From an uncultured Opitutia bacterium (lineage in GTDB: Bacteria; Verrucomicrobiota; Verrucomicrobiia; Opitutales; UBA953), in the NCBI GenBank assembly GCA_903879465.1, contig CAIRLQ010000329.1:1-5497 (forward strand): a stretch of 5,497 bases of DNA, read 5' to 3'. A model generated the notes under the pieces. That model searched no databases. It had not been told where the DNA came from and saw nothing but the letters and a program-made list of their open reading frames with translations. This document shows positions 5,495 through 5,497 of the stretch, in pieces (the stretch's first letter is position 1; each line of letters begins with the position of its first letter). A program made the translations under genes and the position numbers.

Positions 5495-5497
5495 GAC

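Larger units (their letters stand above)
5195..5497. other. Downstream intergenic region with four REP-like palindromes, no gene seen
   Basis: No coding frame here has a plausible composition; the open frames entering this stretch are continuations of out-of-frame shadows. It holds a hairpin just after the stop codon (5195-5221), palindromes centred at 5252, 5334, 5434 and 5475, and a 14-bp motif (5280-5293) that is inverted relative to 74-87. Bases 5348-5420, between the second and third palindromes, show nothing I can name. The next gene on either strand lies beyond the window. Confidence 0.6.

Overview
The window holds two long plus-strand genes that almost certainly form one transcription unit. 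Short intergenic stretches rich in small palindromic repeats lie on both sides. The DNA is GC-rich. The combination of an exported FAD_oxidored-type protein carrying carbohydrate-binding-like modules, absence of Shine-Dalgarno motifs, and GTAG-headed palindromes between genes suggests a member of the Planctomycetes-Verrucomicrobia-Chlamydiae group. My best guess is Verrucomicrobiota, class Opitutae. This is an inference from style; there is no marker gene here.

Layout: 1-199 is non-coding, with short tandem repeats and one decayed REP-like palindrome. 200-2569 encodes a 789-residue secreted FAD-dependent oxidoreductase with a CBM6/35-like module in front and a golvesin/xanthan-lyase-type module behind. 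Three bases later, 2573-5194 encodes an 873-residue membrane protein. It has an N-terminal anchor, two FMN_bind domains each with its own ApbE flavinylation motif, a six-helix NosR/NapH-like core with two CxxxCP motifs, and a complete ApbE flavin transferase domain at the C terminus. 5195-5497 is non-coding and contains four REP-like palindromes, two in each orientation.

How the genes could work together: counting helices and positive loops puts both FMN_bind domains and the ApbE domain outside the cytoplasmic membrane, with the CxxxCP cysteines at the cytoplasmic face. The second protein thus looks like a self-flavinylating electron conduit across the membrane. The first protein, exported to the same compartment, is the obvious candidate redox partner. 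Its flanking modules suggest that it works on, or is tethered to, a carbohydrate or cell-surface polymer. The domain architecture is read directly from the sequence. Substrate, electron direction and physical partnership are inference. This two-protein extracytosolic flavin system is the most interesting thing in the window.
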